A stretch of 62,960 nucleotides of DNA, taken from Micromonospora rosaria (GTDB lineage: Bacteria > Actinomycetota > Actinomycetes > Mycobacteriales > Micromonosporaceae). The DNA lies in assembly GCF_001567585.1 (NCBI RefSeq), contig NZ_LRQV01000026.1:1-62960 (forward strand), written 5' to 3'. This document shows, in pieces, positions 32,430 through 41,420 of the stretch. Under the pieces are notes generated by a model, which saw only the letters and a list, made by a program, of their open reading frames with translations, did not search any database and was not told the origin of the DNA. Position 1 is the first letter of the stretch. Each line of letters starts with the position of its first letter. The position numbers and the translations under genes were made by a program.

Positions 32430-33467
32430 TCAGGGGTGGTCGGGTGGGGGTGCGGTGCTCTCCCGGACGATCAGCTCGGTGACCAGGTCGATCCGGCTCG
32501 TCGACAGCTCGACCCCCCGGGCCAGGTCGAGCAGCATGTGGGTGGCGGTGCCGGCCATGTCCCGCAGCGGCTGGTTGATGGTGGTCAGGGCGGGACCGAT
32601 CCAGGCCGCGACCGGCAGGTTGTCGTACCCGATCACGGAGAGGTCCTCGGGGACCCGCAGGCCGAGCTGCCGGGCGGCCCGGAGCACCCCCATGGCCTGC
32701 ATGTCCGACCCGGCGAAGATCGCGGTGGGGCGGTCGGCGCGGGTGAGCAGCTCCATCCCGTGCCGGTAGCCGGCGTCGACGTAGAAGCTGCCGTACCGGA
32801 CCAGGGTGGGGTCGACGGTGAGCCCGGCCTCGTCGTGGGCGAACTGGAAACCGGCGGCCCGCGCCCGGCTGCACAGCACGTCCTGCGGGCCGGAGATGAT
32901 CGCGACCCGCCGGTGACCCAGCTCCAGCAGGTGGCGGGTGGCGAGCAATCCGCCGTTCCAGTTGTTGGAGCCGACGGTGGGCACCGAGGCGGAGGTGGCG
33001 CTGTCGGTGTCGACGACGACGAACGGGATGAGCTGGCGTTGCAGTTGTTGCTGCTGCGGCTCGGTCAGGTGGCAGAGCACGAAGAGCACGCCGAGCGGGC
33101 GGCGGGCGAGCACCGCGTCGAGCCACTGCGCGGAGGGGCTGTGCGCGCCGCCGAGCTGGGAGACGGTCACGCCCACCCCGGCCGCCGAGGTCACCGCCTC
33201 CACGCCGCGCATGATCTCCATGGCCCACTCGGAGTCGAACTCGTGGAAGACCAGGTCGAGCTGCCCGGTGCTGGTGGGCTGCCGTTTGGTGCGGCGACGG
33301 TACCGGTTGCGTTCCAGGCTCTCCTCGACCCGGGCCCGGGTCTCGGGGGCGACGTCCGAGCGCCCGTTGAGGACCTTCGACACCGTCGCCACGGAGACCC
33401 CGACCTCGTCGGCGATGGTGGCGATGGTGGCAGAGGCAGGTGCGGCCGGCGGTCGGGACTCTGTCAT
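32430..33467 (-). CDS. LacI-family repressor of the xylan-oligosaccharide locus
   Basis: 345 residues. The N-terminal helix-turn-helix (TIATIADEVGVSVATVSKVL, hinge NGRSDVAPETRARVEESL) is followed by a periplasmic-binding-protein-like sugar sensor domain. The palindrome CGAAACTTTCG lies 22 bp before its start and again 67 bp before the divergent GH3 gene, so it probably represses both directions until a xylose-type oligosaccharide or xylose binds. It is transcribed away from the operon and with the CE7 esterase. Confidence 0.92.
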   Translation of the reverse strand: MTESRPPAAPASATIATIADEVGVSVATVSKVLNGRSDVAPETRARVEESLERNRYRRRTKRQPTSTGQLDLVFHEFDSEWAMEIMRGVEAVTSAAGVGVTVSQLGGAHSPSAQWLDAVLARRPLGVLFVLCHLTEPQQQQLQRQLIPFVVVDTDSATSASVPTVGSNNWNGGLLATRHLLELGHRRVAIISGPQDVLCSRARAAGFQFAHDEAGLTVDPTLVRYGSFYVDAGYRHGMELLTRADRPTAIFAGSDMQAMGVLRAARQLGLRVPEDLSVIGYDNLPVAAWIGPALTTINQPLRDMAGTATHMLLDLARGVELSTSRIDLVTELIVRESTAPPPDHP

Positions 33468-33488
33468 CGAAGCCTCATAGAACGCATC

Positions 33489-33499
33489 CGAAACTTTCG
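33489..33499. promoter_or_regulatory. LacI-type operator, site 1 (CGAAACTTTCG)
   Basis: A perfect 11-bp palindrome with extended context CCGAAACTTTCGAGGC, identical to site 2. It lies 22 bp upstream of the LacI start, in place for autoregulation. CGAAA-N-TTTCG palindromes are typical operators of actinobacterial LacI-family regulators. Confidence 0.8.
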
Positions 33500-33620
33500 A
33501 GGCACCCTAACACGGTCGGCTCATCGATCGGGCCCGGCGAATGCGCGAATCCGCCGATCACGCGCTCGAACGCGACCGACCGTCGCGGAGTGGACGATGT
33601 CGACGGTCAATTTGAGACCC

Positions 33621-33649
33621 TTGACACATTCTGACGCGCCGCTTAAGTT
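33621..33649 (+). promoter_or_regulatory. Predicted promoter of the xylan-oligosaccharide operon
   Basis: TTGACA at 33621-33626 and TAAGTT at 33644-33649 are separated by 17 bp, a good housekeeping-sigma promoter that stands out against the GC-rich sequence. Transcription would start near 33656, leaving a leader of about 97 nt. Operator site 2 (33676-33686) lies 20-30 nt downstream of this start, and a half site CCGAAAC is at 33651. Confidence 0.65.
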
Positions 33650-33675
33650 GCCGAAACAGGTAACGCGGTTATTGC

Positions 33676-33686
33676 CGAAACTTTCG
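33676..33686. promoter_or_regulatory. LacI-type operator, site 2 (CGAAACTTTCG)
   Basis: The same 11-bp palindrome as site 1 and the same flanking CCGAAACTTTCGAGGC. It is located just downstream of the predicted start of transcription and 67 bp before the GH3 start, where a bound repressor would block elongation or promoter clearance. The 187-bp distance between the two sites would also allow a repression loop. Confidence 0.8.
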
Positions 33687-33752
33687 AGGCCGTCGCTGTC
33701 GTCGTTCGCCCTGACCACGGGGCGCGGGCGGGGTCGAAGCTAAGGGGAACGG

Positions 33753-36146
33753 ATGAGAAGTCAGGTGCCCGTCGACCACGGTCCGACACCCCGGGACGCC
33801 GCCGCCTGGCGTGATCCGCAGCGGTCGCCGACCGAACGGGCCGAGGCGCTCATCCCGCTGATGACGCTGGAGGAGAAGGTCGCCCAACTCGTCGGGGTCT
33901 GGGTCGGCGCGGACGCCTCCGGCGAGGGGGTCGCCCCGCACCAGTCCGACATGATGGGCGACGCTCCGCCGTGGCCCGACCTCATCCGGTACGGGCTGGG
34001 CCAGCTCACCCGCCCGTTCGGCACCGCGCCGGTGGACCCGGTCCAGGGTGCCCGCTCGCTGGCCGCCTCCCAGGCGCAGATCGTCGCCACCAGCCGCTTC
34101 GGCATCCCCGCCCAGGTGCACGAGGAGTGCCTGACCGGCTTCGCCGCCTGGCGGGCCACCGTCTACCCGGCCCCGCTGGGCTGGGGTGCCGCCTTCGACC
34201 CCGACCTGGTCGAGGAGATGGCCGGGCGGATCGGCCGGTCGATGCGGGCGGCCGGGGTGCACCAGGGGCTGGCCCCGGTCCTCGACGTCACCCGCGACTA
34301 CCGGTGGGGCCGTACCGAGGAGACCATCGGCGAGGACCCGTACCTGGTCGGGACGGTCGGCGCGGCGTACGTGCGGGGGCTGGAACGGGCCGGCATCGTG
34401 GCCACGCTCAAGCACTTCGCCGGGTACTCCGCCTCCCGGGGCGGGCGCAACCTGGCCCCGGTGTCGATGGGCCGCCGGGAACTGGCCGACGCCATCCTGC
34501 CGCCGTTCGAGATGGCGCTGCGGCTGGGCGGGGCCCGGTCGGTGATGAACTCGTACGCCGAGATCGACGGCCTCCCGGCCGCCGCCGACGAGGGCCTGCT
34601 GACCGGCCTGCTGCGCGACGAGTGGGGCTTCACCGGCACCGTCGTCGCCGACTACTTCTCGGTGCGTTTCCTTGAGACCCTGCACAAGCTGGCCGACGGG
34701 TCGGCCGACGCCGCCCGGCTCGCCCTGCGCGCCGGCATCGACGTGGAACTGCCCACCGTGGACGCCTTCGGCCCCGACCTGGTGACGGCGGTGCGGGCGG
34801 GCGAGGTCGACGAGGCGCTGATCGACCGGGCGCTGCGCCGGGTGCTGATCCAGAAGGCCGAGTTGGGCCTGCTCGACGAGGACTGGCGGGAACTGCCCGA
34901 CGGCGTCGAGGGGCTGCGCCTCGACGACGAGGCCAGCCGGGAGGTCGCGCTGCGGCTGGCCCGCGAGTCGGTCGTGCTGCTGCGCAACGACGGGGTGCTG
35001 CCGCTCGCCCCGCAGCGGCGGGTCGCGCTGGTGGGCCCGGTCGCGGACGACCCGATGGCCTTCCTCGGCTGCTACTCGTTCGCCAACCACGTCGGGGAGC
35101 ATCCCGAGCACGGGCTCGGCCTGGACCTGCCCTCGCTGCGTGACGAACTCGCCCGGCTCGTCCCCGGGCTGGTCCACGAACCGGGCTGCGCCATCACCGG
35201 CGACGACACCACCGGCTTCGCGGCGGCGGTCGCGGCGGCCGGCGAGGCCGACGTCTGCGTGCTCGCCGTCGGGGACCGGGCCGGCATGTTCGGCCGGGGT
35301 ACCTCCGGTGAGGGCTGCGACGCCGCCGACCTGCGCCTGCCCGGCGTGCAGGCGGACCTGGTCCGGGCCGTGCTGGACACCGGTACGCCGGTGGTGCTGG
35401 TGCTGCTGGCCGGCCGGCCGTACGCGCTCGGCCCGGAGTTCGCCGGGGCCGCCGCCGTCGTGCAGGCGTTCTTCCTCGGGCAGCGGGGCGGCCAGGCCCT
35501 CGCCGAGGTGCTCACCGGCGCGGTGAACCCGTCCGGCCGGCTGCCGGTGAGCGTGCCCCGGGACGCGGGCGGGCTGCCCGCCACCTACCTGTCGCCGCCG
35601 CTGGGTCGTCGCTCCGAGGTCTCCTCGGTGGACCCGACCCCGGCGTACCCGTTCGGGCACGGGCTGAGCTACACCACCTTCGACTGGTCCGACGCGACGG
35701 TGCTCGACCCCGCGGGGGAGCCGGTGTCCGGTGCCGGGCCGGTGGCCTGGCCGGTCGACGGGGAGACCACGGTCCGGATCACCGTCCGCAACACCGGCTC
35801 CCGGGCCGGCACGGAGATCGTCCAGTTGTACCTGCACGACCCGGTCGCGCAGACCACCAGGCCGGTGGTCCGGCTGGTCGGGTACGCCCGGGTCGCGTTG
35901 GAGGCCGGGGCGGCGGCGACCGTGACGTTCGGGGTCTGCGCCGACGTGGCGTCGTTCACCGGGCTGCGGGGCCGGCGGATCGTCGAGCCCGGCGCGGTCG
36001 ACCTGCGGTTCGGCCGGTCCAGCGGGGACGTGGTGGCCAGCCTGCCGCTGCGGCTGACCGGCGCCGAACGCGAGGTCGGCCACCAGCGGGAACTGCTGAC
36101 CAGCGTGCGGGTCGAGCCCGCTGTGGCGCTCGCGCAGCCCCGGTAG
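33753..36146 (+). CDS. GH3 beta-xylosidase/beta-glucosidase
   Basis: 797 residues, no signal peptide. The N-terminal GH3 barrel (about 40-370) has LKHFAGYSASRGGRN and the nucleophile Asp300 in VVADYF. The C-terminal alpha/beta domain (about 400-620) has NPSGRLPVSVP and YPFGHGLSYTTF, followed by a fibronectin-III-like domain at about 690-790. Length and order fit multi-domain GH3 enzymes. By context it removes xylose (or glucose/arabinose) from imported oligosaccharides in the cytoplasm. ATG 33753 has AAGGGG upstream. It is the first gene of the operon, 11 nt before the permease. Confidence 0.9.
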   Translation: MRSQVPVDHGPTPRDAAAWRDPQRSPTERAEALIPLMTLEEKVAQLVGVWVGADASGEGVAPHQSDMMGDAPPWPDLIRYGLGQLTRPFGTAPVDPVQGARSLAASQAQIVATSRFGIPAQVHEECLTGFAAWRATVYPAPLGWGAAFDPDLVEEMAGRIGRSMRAAGVHQGLAPVLDVTRDYRWGRTEETIGEDPYLVGTVGAAYVRGLERAGIVATLKHFAGYSASRGGRNLAPVSMGRRELADAILPPFEMALRLGGARSVMNSYAEIDGLPAAADEGLLTGLLRDEWGFTGTVVADYFSVRFLETLHKLADGSADAARLALRAGIDVELPTVDAFGPDLVTAVRAGEVDEALIDRALRRVLIQKAELGLLDEDWRELPDGVEGLRLDDEASREVALRLARESVVLLRNDGVLPLAPQRRVALVGPVADDPMAFLGCYSFANHVGEHPEHGLGLDLPSLRDELARLVPGLVHEPGCAITGDDTTGFAAAVAAAGEADVCVLAVGDRAGMFGRGTSGEGCDAADLRLPGVQADLVRAVLDTGTPVVLVLLAGRPYALGPEFAGAAAVVQAFFLGQRGGQALAEVLTGAVNPSGRLPVSVPRDAGGLPATYLSPPLGRRSEVSSVDPTPAYPFGHGLSYTTFDWSDATVLDPAGEPVSGAGPVAWPVDGETTVRITVRNTGSRAGTEIVQLYLHDPVAQTTRPVVRLVGYARVALEAGAAATVTFGVCADVASFTGLRGRRIVEPGAVDLRFGRSSGDVVASLPLRLTGAEREVGHQRELLTSVRVEPAVALAQPR

Positions 36147-36157
36147 GAGGGGCGAGG

Positions 36158-37138
36158 ATGACCTCCGAGACGCTCCGGCCGCCGGAGACCGGCGAGCCCG
36201 CGCCGGTCGCCCCCGCCCCCCGGGTACGGCCCCGGCGCCGGGGCTGGCGGCAGGCGGTGCGCCGGGACTGGCAGCTCTACTCGCTGGCCGTCCTGCCGCT
36301 GCTGTTCTTCCTGGTCTTCCGGTACCTGCCGATGCTCGGGAACGTGATCGCGTTCCGCCGGTTCCAGCCGGGCGGCAGCATCTTCGGTGAGTACTGGGTG
36401 GGCCTGCGGTACTTCCGGATGTTCTTCGCCGACCCGACGTTCTGGCAGGTGTTCACCAACACCCTGGTCCTGGGGGCGTTGACCCTGCTGTTCTGCTTTC
36501 CGTTGCCGATCGTGCTGGCGCTGCTGCTCAACGAGGTCCGTACCCGCAAGCTCAAGCGGTTCGTCCAGTCGGTGTCGTACCTGCCGCACTTCCTGTCGAT
36601 CGTGATCGTGGCGGCGATGGTGATGCAGCTGCTCGCCATGGACGGCGCGGTGAACCAGCTCGTCCGGGCCACCGGCGGGGACGGGGTGCCGTTCCTGCAA
36701 CGGGCGGAGTGGTTCCGGACGATCTACGTCTCCTCGGAGGTCTGGCAGACCGTCGGCTGGGGCACGATCCTCTACCTCGCCGCCCTCACCACCATCGACG
36801 GCAACCTGTACGAGGCGGCCCGGATCGACGGGGCGAACCGGTGGCGGCAGACCTGGCACGTCACCCTGCCCGGGATCCGGCCGACCATGGTGACGCTGCT
36901 GATCCTCAACATCGGCACCTTCATGGCGGTCGGCTTCGAGAAGATCCTGCTGCTGTACAACCCGCTGACCTACCCGACGGCGGACGTGATCTCGACGTAC
37001 CTGTACCGGATGGGCTTCGAGTCCAGCAACTTCAGCTACGCCGCCGCGATCGGCCTCTTCGAGGCGGTGATCGGGCTGGTCCTGGTGCTGACGGCGAACC
37101 TGATCTCCCGGCGCACGGTGGGGACGAGCCTGTGGTGA
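36158..37138 (+). CDS. ABC sugar permease, LplB type
   Basis: 326 residues. About six membrane helices after a basic Pro/Arg-rich N-terminal tail, with the EAA loop YEAARIDGANRWRQTWHVTL that contacts the ATPase. It belongs to the LplB/YteP group of carbohydrate uptake systems found with large lipoprotein binding proteins. It shares GTGA with the second permease. No ATPase gene is present in the locus, so a shared MsiK-like ATPase elsewhere is expected, as usual for actinobacterial CUT1 systems. Confidence 0.92.
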   Translation: MTSETLRPPETGEPAPVAPAPRVRPRRRGWRQAVRRDWQLYSLAVLPLLFFLVFRYLPMLGNVIAFRRFQPGGSIFGEYWVGLRYFRMFFADPTFWQVFTNTLVLGALTLLFCFPLPIVLALLLNEVRTRKLKRFVQSVSYLPHFLSIVIVAAMVMQLLAMDGAVNQLVRATGGDGVPFLQRAEWFRTIYVSSEVWQTVGWGTILYLAALTTIDGNLYEAARIDGANRWRQTWHVTLPGIRPTMVTLLILNIGTFMAVGFEKILLLYNPLTYPTADVISTYLYRMGFESSNFSYAAAIGLFEAVIGLVLVLTANLISRRTVGTSLW

Positions 37139-38049
37139 CCCTCGGCACGAAGCGGGCCGCCCGCCGCCCGCGCGGCCCCCGGGACACCCGTGGCTACCGG
37201 GTCTTCCAGGTGGTCAACGGCATCATCCTGACCGCCGTGGTGATCGTGACGCTGTACCCGTTCGTGAACATCGTGGCCCGGTCGCTCAGCGACGAGGCGA
37301 ACATCATCGCCGGGAAGGTGAACCTGCTCCCGCAGGGGTTCAACCTGACCGCGTACAAGCTGGTCACGTCCGACCCGATGTTCTGGACGAACTACCGCAA
37401 CACCGTCGTGTACACCGTGGTCGCCACCGCCATCTCGATCGTGTTGACCACCTGCTACGCGTACGTGCTGTCGAAGCCGCAGCTCAAGGGGCGCGGGGCG
37501 CTGGTCGGCATCGCGGTGTTCACCATGTTCTTCTCCGGCGGGCTGATCCCCAACTACGTGCTGATCACCAGCCTGGGCATGAAGAACAGCATCTGGGCCG
37601 TGGTGATCCCGAACGCGATCAACGTGTTCAACCTGCTGGTGATGAAGGCGTTCTTCGAGAGCCTGCCGACCGAGCTGGAGGAGGCCGCGGCGGTCGACGG
37701 GCTGAACACGTACGGCATCCTGCTGCGGATCGTGCTGCCGCTGTCCAAGGCGATCATCGCCACGATGGTGCTGTTCTACGCGGTCTCCTTCTGGAACTCG
37801 TGGTTCACCGCGTTCCTCTACCTGGACCGGCAGGAGTTGTTCCCGGTCACCGTCTACCTGCGCAACCTCATCGCCGGGGCGACCGGCGCCCAGTCGGCCG
37901 GCGGGGTCGCCGACGCCGACGCGGTCCAGGCCGCGGCGACCCTCCAGGCGGTGACCATCGTCCTGACCACCCTGCCCATCCTGACGGTCTACCCCTTCAT
38001 CCAGCGCTACTTCGTCTCCGGCGTGATGCTCGGCGCGGTCAAGGGCTGA
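37135..38049 (+). CDS. ABC sugar permease, YtcP/YesQ type
   Basis: 304 residues from GTG 37135 (GTGA overlap with the first permease). About six membrane helices. The EAA loop is LEEAAAVDGLNTYGILLRIV and the C-terminal end is YPFIQRYFVSGVMLGAVKG, the hallmark end of CarB/YtcP permeases. It pairs with the LplB-type permease at 36158 and the binding protein at 38106 as an oligosaccharide importer. Confidence 0.92.
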   Translation: MTLGTKRAARRPRGPRDTRGYRVFQVVNGIILTAVVIVTLYPFVNIVARSLSDEANIIAGKVNLLPQGFNLTAYKLVTSDPMFWTNYRNTVVYTVVATAISIVLTTCYAYVLSKPQLKGRGALVGIAVFTMFFSGGLIPNYVLITSLGMKNSIWAVVIPNAINVFNLLVMKAFFESLPTELEEAAAVDGLNTYGILLRIVLPLSKAIIATMVLFYAVSFWNSWFTAFLYLDRQELFPVTVYLRNLIAGATGAQSAGGVADADAVQAAATLQAVTIVLTTLPILTVYPFIQRYFVSGVMLGAVKG

Positions 38050-38105
38050 CCCGGGCCGGCCGGCTCGCACCGTCCACCCCACCACCGATACCGAAGGGAC
38101 CAGCC

Positions 38106-39743
38106 ATGCTTCACCGATCATGGCGCCGGGTGGCGTTGGCCACCGCCGGTCTGCTCGCGGTCAGCCTCGTCGGCTGCTCCGAGGAGCCGACCGAGTCGAC
38201 GGACCTCACCGAGAACCGGGCCGGCGCGATGGCCGAGTACGGCGTCGGGGACCAGTTCACCGCCACCGAGCCGCTGTCCTTCTCCGTGCTCTACAACAAC
38301 CACCCGAACTACCCGTTGAAGAACGACTGGCTGTTCTGGTCGGAGCTGACCAAGCGGACCAACGTGACGCTGGAGCCGGTCGCCGTGCCGCTGAGCGACT
38401 ACGAGCAGAAGCGCAGCCTGCTCATCGGTGCCGGGGACGCGCCGCTGATCATCCCGAAGACGTACCACCCGGCCGAGAACGCGTTCGTCTCCTCCGGCGC
38501 GATCCTGCCGGTGAGCGACTACCTCGACCTGATGCCGCACCTCAAGGACAAGATCGAGAAGTGGCACTTCCACCCGGAGTTGGACTCGCTGCGGCAGTCC
38601 GACGGCAAGTTCTACCTGCTGCCGGGGATGGAGGAGAAGCCCACCCAGGACTACTCGCTGGTGATGCGCACCGACATCCTCGACGAACTGGGCCTGGCCG
38701 TCCCGAAGACCTGGGACGAGGTGTACGCCGCGCTCAAGGCGATGAAGGCGAAGTACCCGGACACGTACCCGTTCTCCGACCGGTGGGGCAAGCCCACCCC
38801 GGGCGGGGCGCTGCTGAACTTCCTCGGCGCGTCCTTCGGCACCAACGCCGGCTGGAACTACCAGCACACCACCTGGGTACCGGCGGAGAAGAAGTTCGTC
38901 TACACCGGGGCCAGTGAGCAGTACCGGCAGATGCTGGCGTACCTGAACAAGCTGGTCGCCGAGGGGCTGATGGACCCGGAGAGCTTCACCCAGACCGACG
39001 ACGCCGCCCGGCAGAAGCTCGCCAACGGCAAGTCCTTCGTGATCAGCGGCAACGCGCAGACCCTGGTCAACGAGTACCGGCCGGACCTGGCGCGGACCAA
39101 CCCGGCGGCCAAGCTGGTCAAGATCCCGCTGCCGGTCGGCCCGGCCGGCGAGATCAACCCGGCCCCCCGGACGAGCAGCGGCGGCATCATGATCTCCACG
39201 AAGGCGCGGGAGAGCAAGAACTTCGTCGCCATGATGCAGTTCATCGACTGGCTCTGGTACTCCGACGCGGGCCAGGAGTTCAGCAGGTGGGGCGTCGAGG
39301 GGACGACCTTCGCCCGGGACGGCTCCGGCAAGCGCGGCCTCACCGGTGACGTCGACGTCGTCGGCCTCAACCCCAAGGGCAGCAAGCACCTCCAGAAGGA
39401 CTTCGGCTTCTACAACGGGGTCTTCGCCTACGGCGGCAACCTGGAGCTGGTGCAGTCGTTCTTCTCCCCGGAGGAGATGGAGTTCCAGCAGGTGATGAAC
39501 GCCCGGACCCCGATCGCGGTGCCGCCGCCGTACCCGCTGACCGACGAGGAGCGGGAACAGGTCGCGCTCTGGGAGACCCCGCTGAAGGACCACGTCACCC
39601 AGAACACCCTGACGTTCATCCTCGGCCAGCGCCCGCTGACCGAGTGGGACGCCTACGTCACCGAGCTGAAGAGCAAGAACCTGGACGCCTACATGCAGCT
39701 CGTCGACAAGGCGTACGACCGCTTCCAGAAGGAGAACGGCTAG
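38106..39743 (+). CDS. Oligosaccharide-binding lipoprotein (LipO/YtcQ type)
   Basis: 545 residues. The signal peptide with lipobox (SLVGC, Cys24) anchors it outside the membrane. The mature part is a family 1 extracellular solute-binding protein of the long type (about 550 residues) that goes with LplB/YtcP permeases: DDAARQKLANGKSF, SSGGIMISTKARESKNFVAM and DWLWYSDAGQEFSRWGVEG. It is rich in Trp and Tyr for sugar stacking. By context it captures substituted xylo-oligosaccharides. ATG 38106 has GAAGGGA upstream. Confidence 0.92.
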   Translation: MLHRSWRRVALATAGLLAVSLVGCSEEPTESTDLTENRAGAMAEYGVGDQFTATEPLSFSVLYNNHPNYPLKNDWLFWSELTKRTNVTLEPVAVPLSDYEQKRSLLIGAGDAPLIIPKTYHPAENAFVSSGAILPVSDYLDLMPHLKDKIEKWHFHPELDSLRQSDGKFYLLPGMEEKPTQDYSLVMRTDILDELGLAVPKTWDEVYAALKAMKAKYPDTYPFSDRWGKPTPGGALLNFLGASFGTNAGWNYQHTTWVPAEKKFVYTGASEQYRQMLAYLNKLVAEGLMDPESFTQTDDAARQKLANGKSFVISGNAQTLVNEYRPDLARTNPAAKLVKIPLPVGPAGEINPAPRTSSGGIMISTKARESKNFVAMMQFIDWLWYSDAGQEFSRWGVEGTTFARDGSGKRGLTGDVDVVGLNPKGSKHLQKDFGFYNGVFAYGGNLELVQSFFSPEEMEFQQVMNARTPIAVPPPYPLTDEEREQVALWETPLKDHVTQNTLTFILGQRPLTEWDAYVTELKSKNLDAYMQLVDKAYDRFQKENG

Positions 39744-39842
39744 CCCCGCGGGTCCGGCCGGGCCCCGACGGTGGCCCGGCCGGACCCGCCCCCACCCGTT
39801 CCCGTTCCCGCCTCCGCCCCGTGCACGACCAGAGGACCAGCC

Positions 39843-41420
39843 ATGCGAATCACCGTTCCCGACCAGCCCACCGGCCGGCTGACCGACGCCTGGCGTGCCT
39901 GCGTGGGCACCGGCCGCTTCGAGTTGGCCCTGCGCCGGGACTACCAGGACGCGCTGGCCCTCGTGCAGCGGGACATCGGCTTCCGGCACATCCGGGGGCA
40001 CGGCCTGTTCAGCGACGGCGTCGGCGTGCACCGCCCGTACGAGTACGCGGGCGAGCGCCGGGTGCACCACAGCTTCACCTACGTCGACCAGGTCGTCGAC
40101 GCCTACCTGGAGCTGGGCATCCGGCCCTTCGTGGAGCTGGGGTTCATGCCCTCGGGGCTGGCCTCCGGCGAGCAGACCGTCTTCTGGTGGCGGGGCAACA
40201 TCAGCCCGCCCCGCTCCCACACCGAGTGGGCCGACCTGGTCCGGGCCACGGTCTCCCACCTGGTCGACCGGTACGGCCTCGACGAGGTGCGCGGCTGGCC
40301 GATCGAGGTGTGGAACGAACCCAACCTGGACATCTTCTGGCCGGGTGCCGACCAGGACGCCTACCACCGGCTGTACGAGGTCTCCGCGCACGCGGTGAAG
40401 GAGGTCGACGCCGGCCTCCAGGTCGGCGGGCCGGCGATCTCGCCCGGGTCGGACGAGTGGCTGGTGCCGTTCGCCGAGTTCGTCACCGACCGGAACGTGC
40501 CGGTGGACTTTGTCAGCCGGCACGCGTACACCTCCGGGCCGGCGGAGCACGTGCCGTTCGGCACGTACCAGACGCTCGCCCCGGCGACGGAGCTGCTGGC
40601 CCAGTTCGCCGCCCCCCGCAAGCACCTGGCCGGCACCGCGCTGGCCGACCTGCCGGTGCACATCACCGAGTTCAACTCGTCGTACCGGCCGGACAACCCG
40701 ATCCACGACACCGCGTTCCACGCCGCGTACCTCGCCCCGGTGCTGGCCGGCGGCGGGGACCTCGTCGACTCCTTCTCGTACTGGACGTTCAGCGACATGT
40801 TCGAGGAGGTGGGCATCCCCACCGCGCTGTTCCACGGCGGGTTCGGCCTGCTCACCCACCGCCAGCTCAGGAAACCCACGTACCACCTGTACGCCTTCAT
40901 GGCCCGGCTCGGCGACGAGGTGCTGGCCCGGGGCGCGGACCACCTGGTCACCCGGCACCCGGACGGCCGGGTGGCGGTGCTGGCCTGGGCCCCGGTCGAC
41001 GTCACCGGCCACGAGCCGGTGACCGACCGGCACCCCGTGTCGCTCTCGGTGCCGCTCGGCCCGGCCGGCACCAGCCCGGTCGGCACCGGATCGGCGGGCA
41101 CCAGCCCGGCCGGCACCGGGTCGGCGTTCCTGCTGCGGCGGTCGGTCAGCGAGGAGGCGGGCAACGTCCTCGCGGCCTGGCGGGAGCTGGGCCGTCCGCG
41201 TTCGCCCCGGCCCGGCCAGCTCGACGCGCTGCGGGAGGCCGCCGAGCCGGCCCGGAGCCACCGGGCGCTGCCGGTGCGGGCCGGTCGGGTGGACCTCGAC
41301 CTCACCCTGGCCCGGCACGAGGTGACCCTGGTCGAGCTGACCCCGGTGGTGGACGAGACCCCGCCGTGGTGCGACGACGACCGCCTGCTCGGCGGGGGCG
41401 ACCGGCGGGAGCAGCCGTGA
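39843..41420 (+). CDS. GH39 beta-xylosidase
   Basis: 525 residues, no signal peptide. TIM-barrel of family GH39, with the acid/base Glu159 in EVWNEPNLDIFW, the nucleophile Glu276 in HITEFNSSYRP, and the SYWTFSDMFEE strand. A 30-bp direct repeat at about 41068-41127 encodes a duplicated G-T-S-P-V/A-G-T-G-S-A segment in a surface loop of the C-terminal beta domain. It releases xylose from the non-reducing end of xylo-oligosaccharides. It overlaps the DUF624 gene by 4 nt. Confidence 0.92.
   Translation: MRITVPDQPTGRLTDAWRACVGTGRFELALRRDYQDALALVQRDIGFRHIRGHGLFSDGVGVHRPYEYAGERRVHHSFTYVDQVVDAYLELGIRPFVELGFMPSGLASGEQTVFWWRGNISPPRSHTEWADLVRATVSHLVDRYGLDEVRGWPIEVWNEPNLDIFWPGADQDAYHRLYEVSAHAVKEVDAGLQVGGPAISPGSDEWLVPFAEFVTDRNVPVDFVSRHAYTSGPAEHVPFGTYQTLAPATELLAQFAAPRKHLAGTALADLPVHITEFNSSYRPDNPIHDTAFHAAYLAPVLAGGGDLVDSFSYWTFSDMFEEVGIPTALFHGGFGLLTHRQLRKPTYHLYAFMARLGDEVLARGADHLVTRHPDGRVAVLAWAPVDVTGHEPVTDRHPVSLSVPLGPAGTSPVGTGSAGTSPAGTGSAFLLRRSVSEEAGNVLAAWRELGRPRSPRPGQLDALREAAEPARSHRALPVRAGRVDLDLTLARHEVTLVELTPVVDETPPWCDDDRLLGGGDRREQP

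Noticed and set aside
38118..41318. 1066-codon minus-strand frame opposite the binding protein and GH39
   Set aside because: The opposite strand carries genes with clear catalytic motifs. This frame has no recognisable domain and biased composition.
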